Assembly: GCA_017464045.1 (NCBI GenBank)
Contig: JAFUEG010000267.1
Span: 1 to 16,240, forward strand
Length of the DNA stretch: 16,240 nucleotides
DNA from: Lachnospiraceae bacterium
Lineage (GTDB): Bacteria; Bacillota_A; Clostridia; Lachnospirales; Lachnospiraceae
Direction of reading: 5' to 3'
Within the stretch, counting starts at the first letter, position 1. Each line of letters begins with the position of its first letter. The translations under genes and the position numbers were made by a program. Below, in pieces: positions 16,042-16,240 of this stretch. Below the pieces are notes generated by a model. That model had not been told where the DNA came from, did not search any database, and saw only the letters and a list, made by a program, of their open reading frames with translations.

Positions 16042-16240
16042 AATCCAGAAGAACAAATAAAAAATGGTATTTCAGCTATTGATTTAGGAAATTGCACAGA
16101 AATAATTAAAGAATATTATAATATCTCAAAATATGAAAGTTTAATCATATTCAATATCGAAACAAAAAATCAAAGTAATAATGATGATAATGATGATTCT
16201 TTTAATTTAGGAAAAACAACTCAACTTGAAATATATGATA
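16042..16240 (+). CDS. Foreign-looking AT-rich ORF, open to the right edge
   Basis: The plus strand is open from 16018 to the window end, with a first ATG at 16042 and no ribosome binding site. The translation (ISAIDLGNCTEIIKEYYNIS onward, then an Asn/Asp-rich stretch of about ten residues) uses almost only A/T-ending codons, unlike the rest of the window. My impression is of a protist-type repetitive secreted or surface protein, but this is not verified. It most likely comes from another genome joined in assembly. Confidence 0.4.

Noticed and set aside
1..16240. tRNA, rRNA, CRISPR array or oriC DnaA-box cluster
   Set aside because: No cloverleaf, regular spaced repeats or group of TTATCCACA-like 9-mers was seen on reading both strands; only isolated near-matches occur.

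Overview
The window looks like a low-GC Clostridia chromosome, most probably Lachnospiraceae. The reasons are AT-rich intergenic DNA, strong AGGAGG-type ribosome binding sites, a SpoIIE-type sporulation phosphatase end, the Firmicutes order spoIIE-tilS-hpt-ftsH, and an intracellular GH13 maltodextrin enzyme. Nearly all housekeeping genes lie on the minus strand, so transcription runs from high to low coordinates.

From right to left: the right edge (about 16018-16240) carries plus-strand, very AT-rich sequence that does not look like the rest and probably marks a chimeric assembly join. Next come the 3' end of a spoIIE-like gene, tilS, hpt and ftsH. The ftsH gene is intact except for one missing base in an A-run. 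From 9364 to 11578 there is a 2.2-kb accessory island bounded by 61-bp direct repeats. It holds an XRE regulator facing a membrane M48 metallopeptidase, and a 70-residue gene of unknown function. No integrase is present, but three pairs of 12-bp-spaced GTGGYTCA repeats resemble recombinase arm sites.

The most interesting object is the leader of that 70-residue gene (9843-9967). It has a promoter, two tandem H-type pseudoknots with identical spacing and four compensatory base-pair changes between them, then a rho-independent terminator, then the ribosome binding site. This is the layout of a riboswitch or attenuator, or of a type III antitoxin RNA, but I cannot match it to a family I know.

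Left of the island are a membrane diguanylate cyclase gene, a GH13 alpha-glucan hydrolase whose N-terminal domain is cut by an in-frame TAG, and a dnaA gene lying directly downstream of it without dnaN. A bidirectional terminator separates these from the nucleotide-excision-repair group uvrB, a small membrane protein gene, and uvrA, which runs off the left edge. UvrA and UvrB act together in lesion recognition. TilS, Hpt and FtsH serve tRNA modification, purine salvage and membrane protein quality control.
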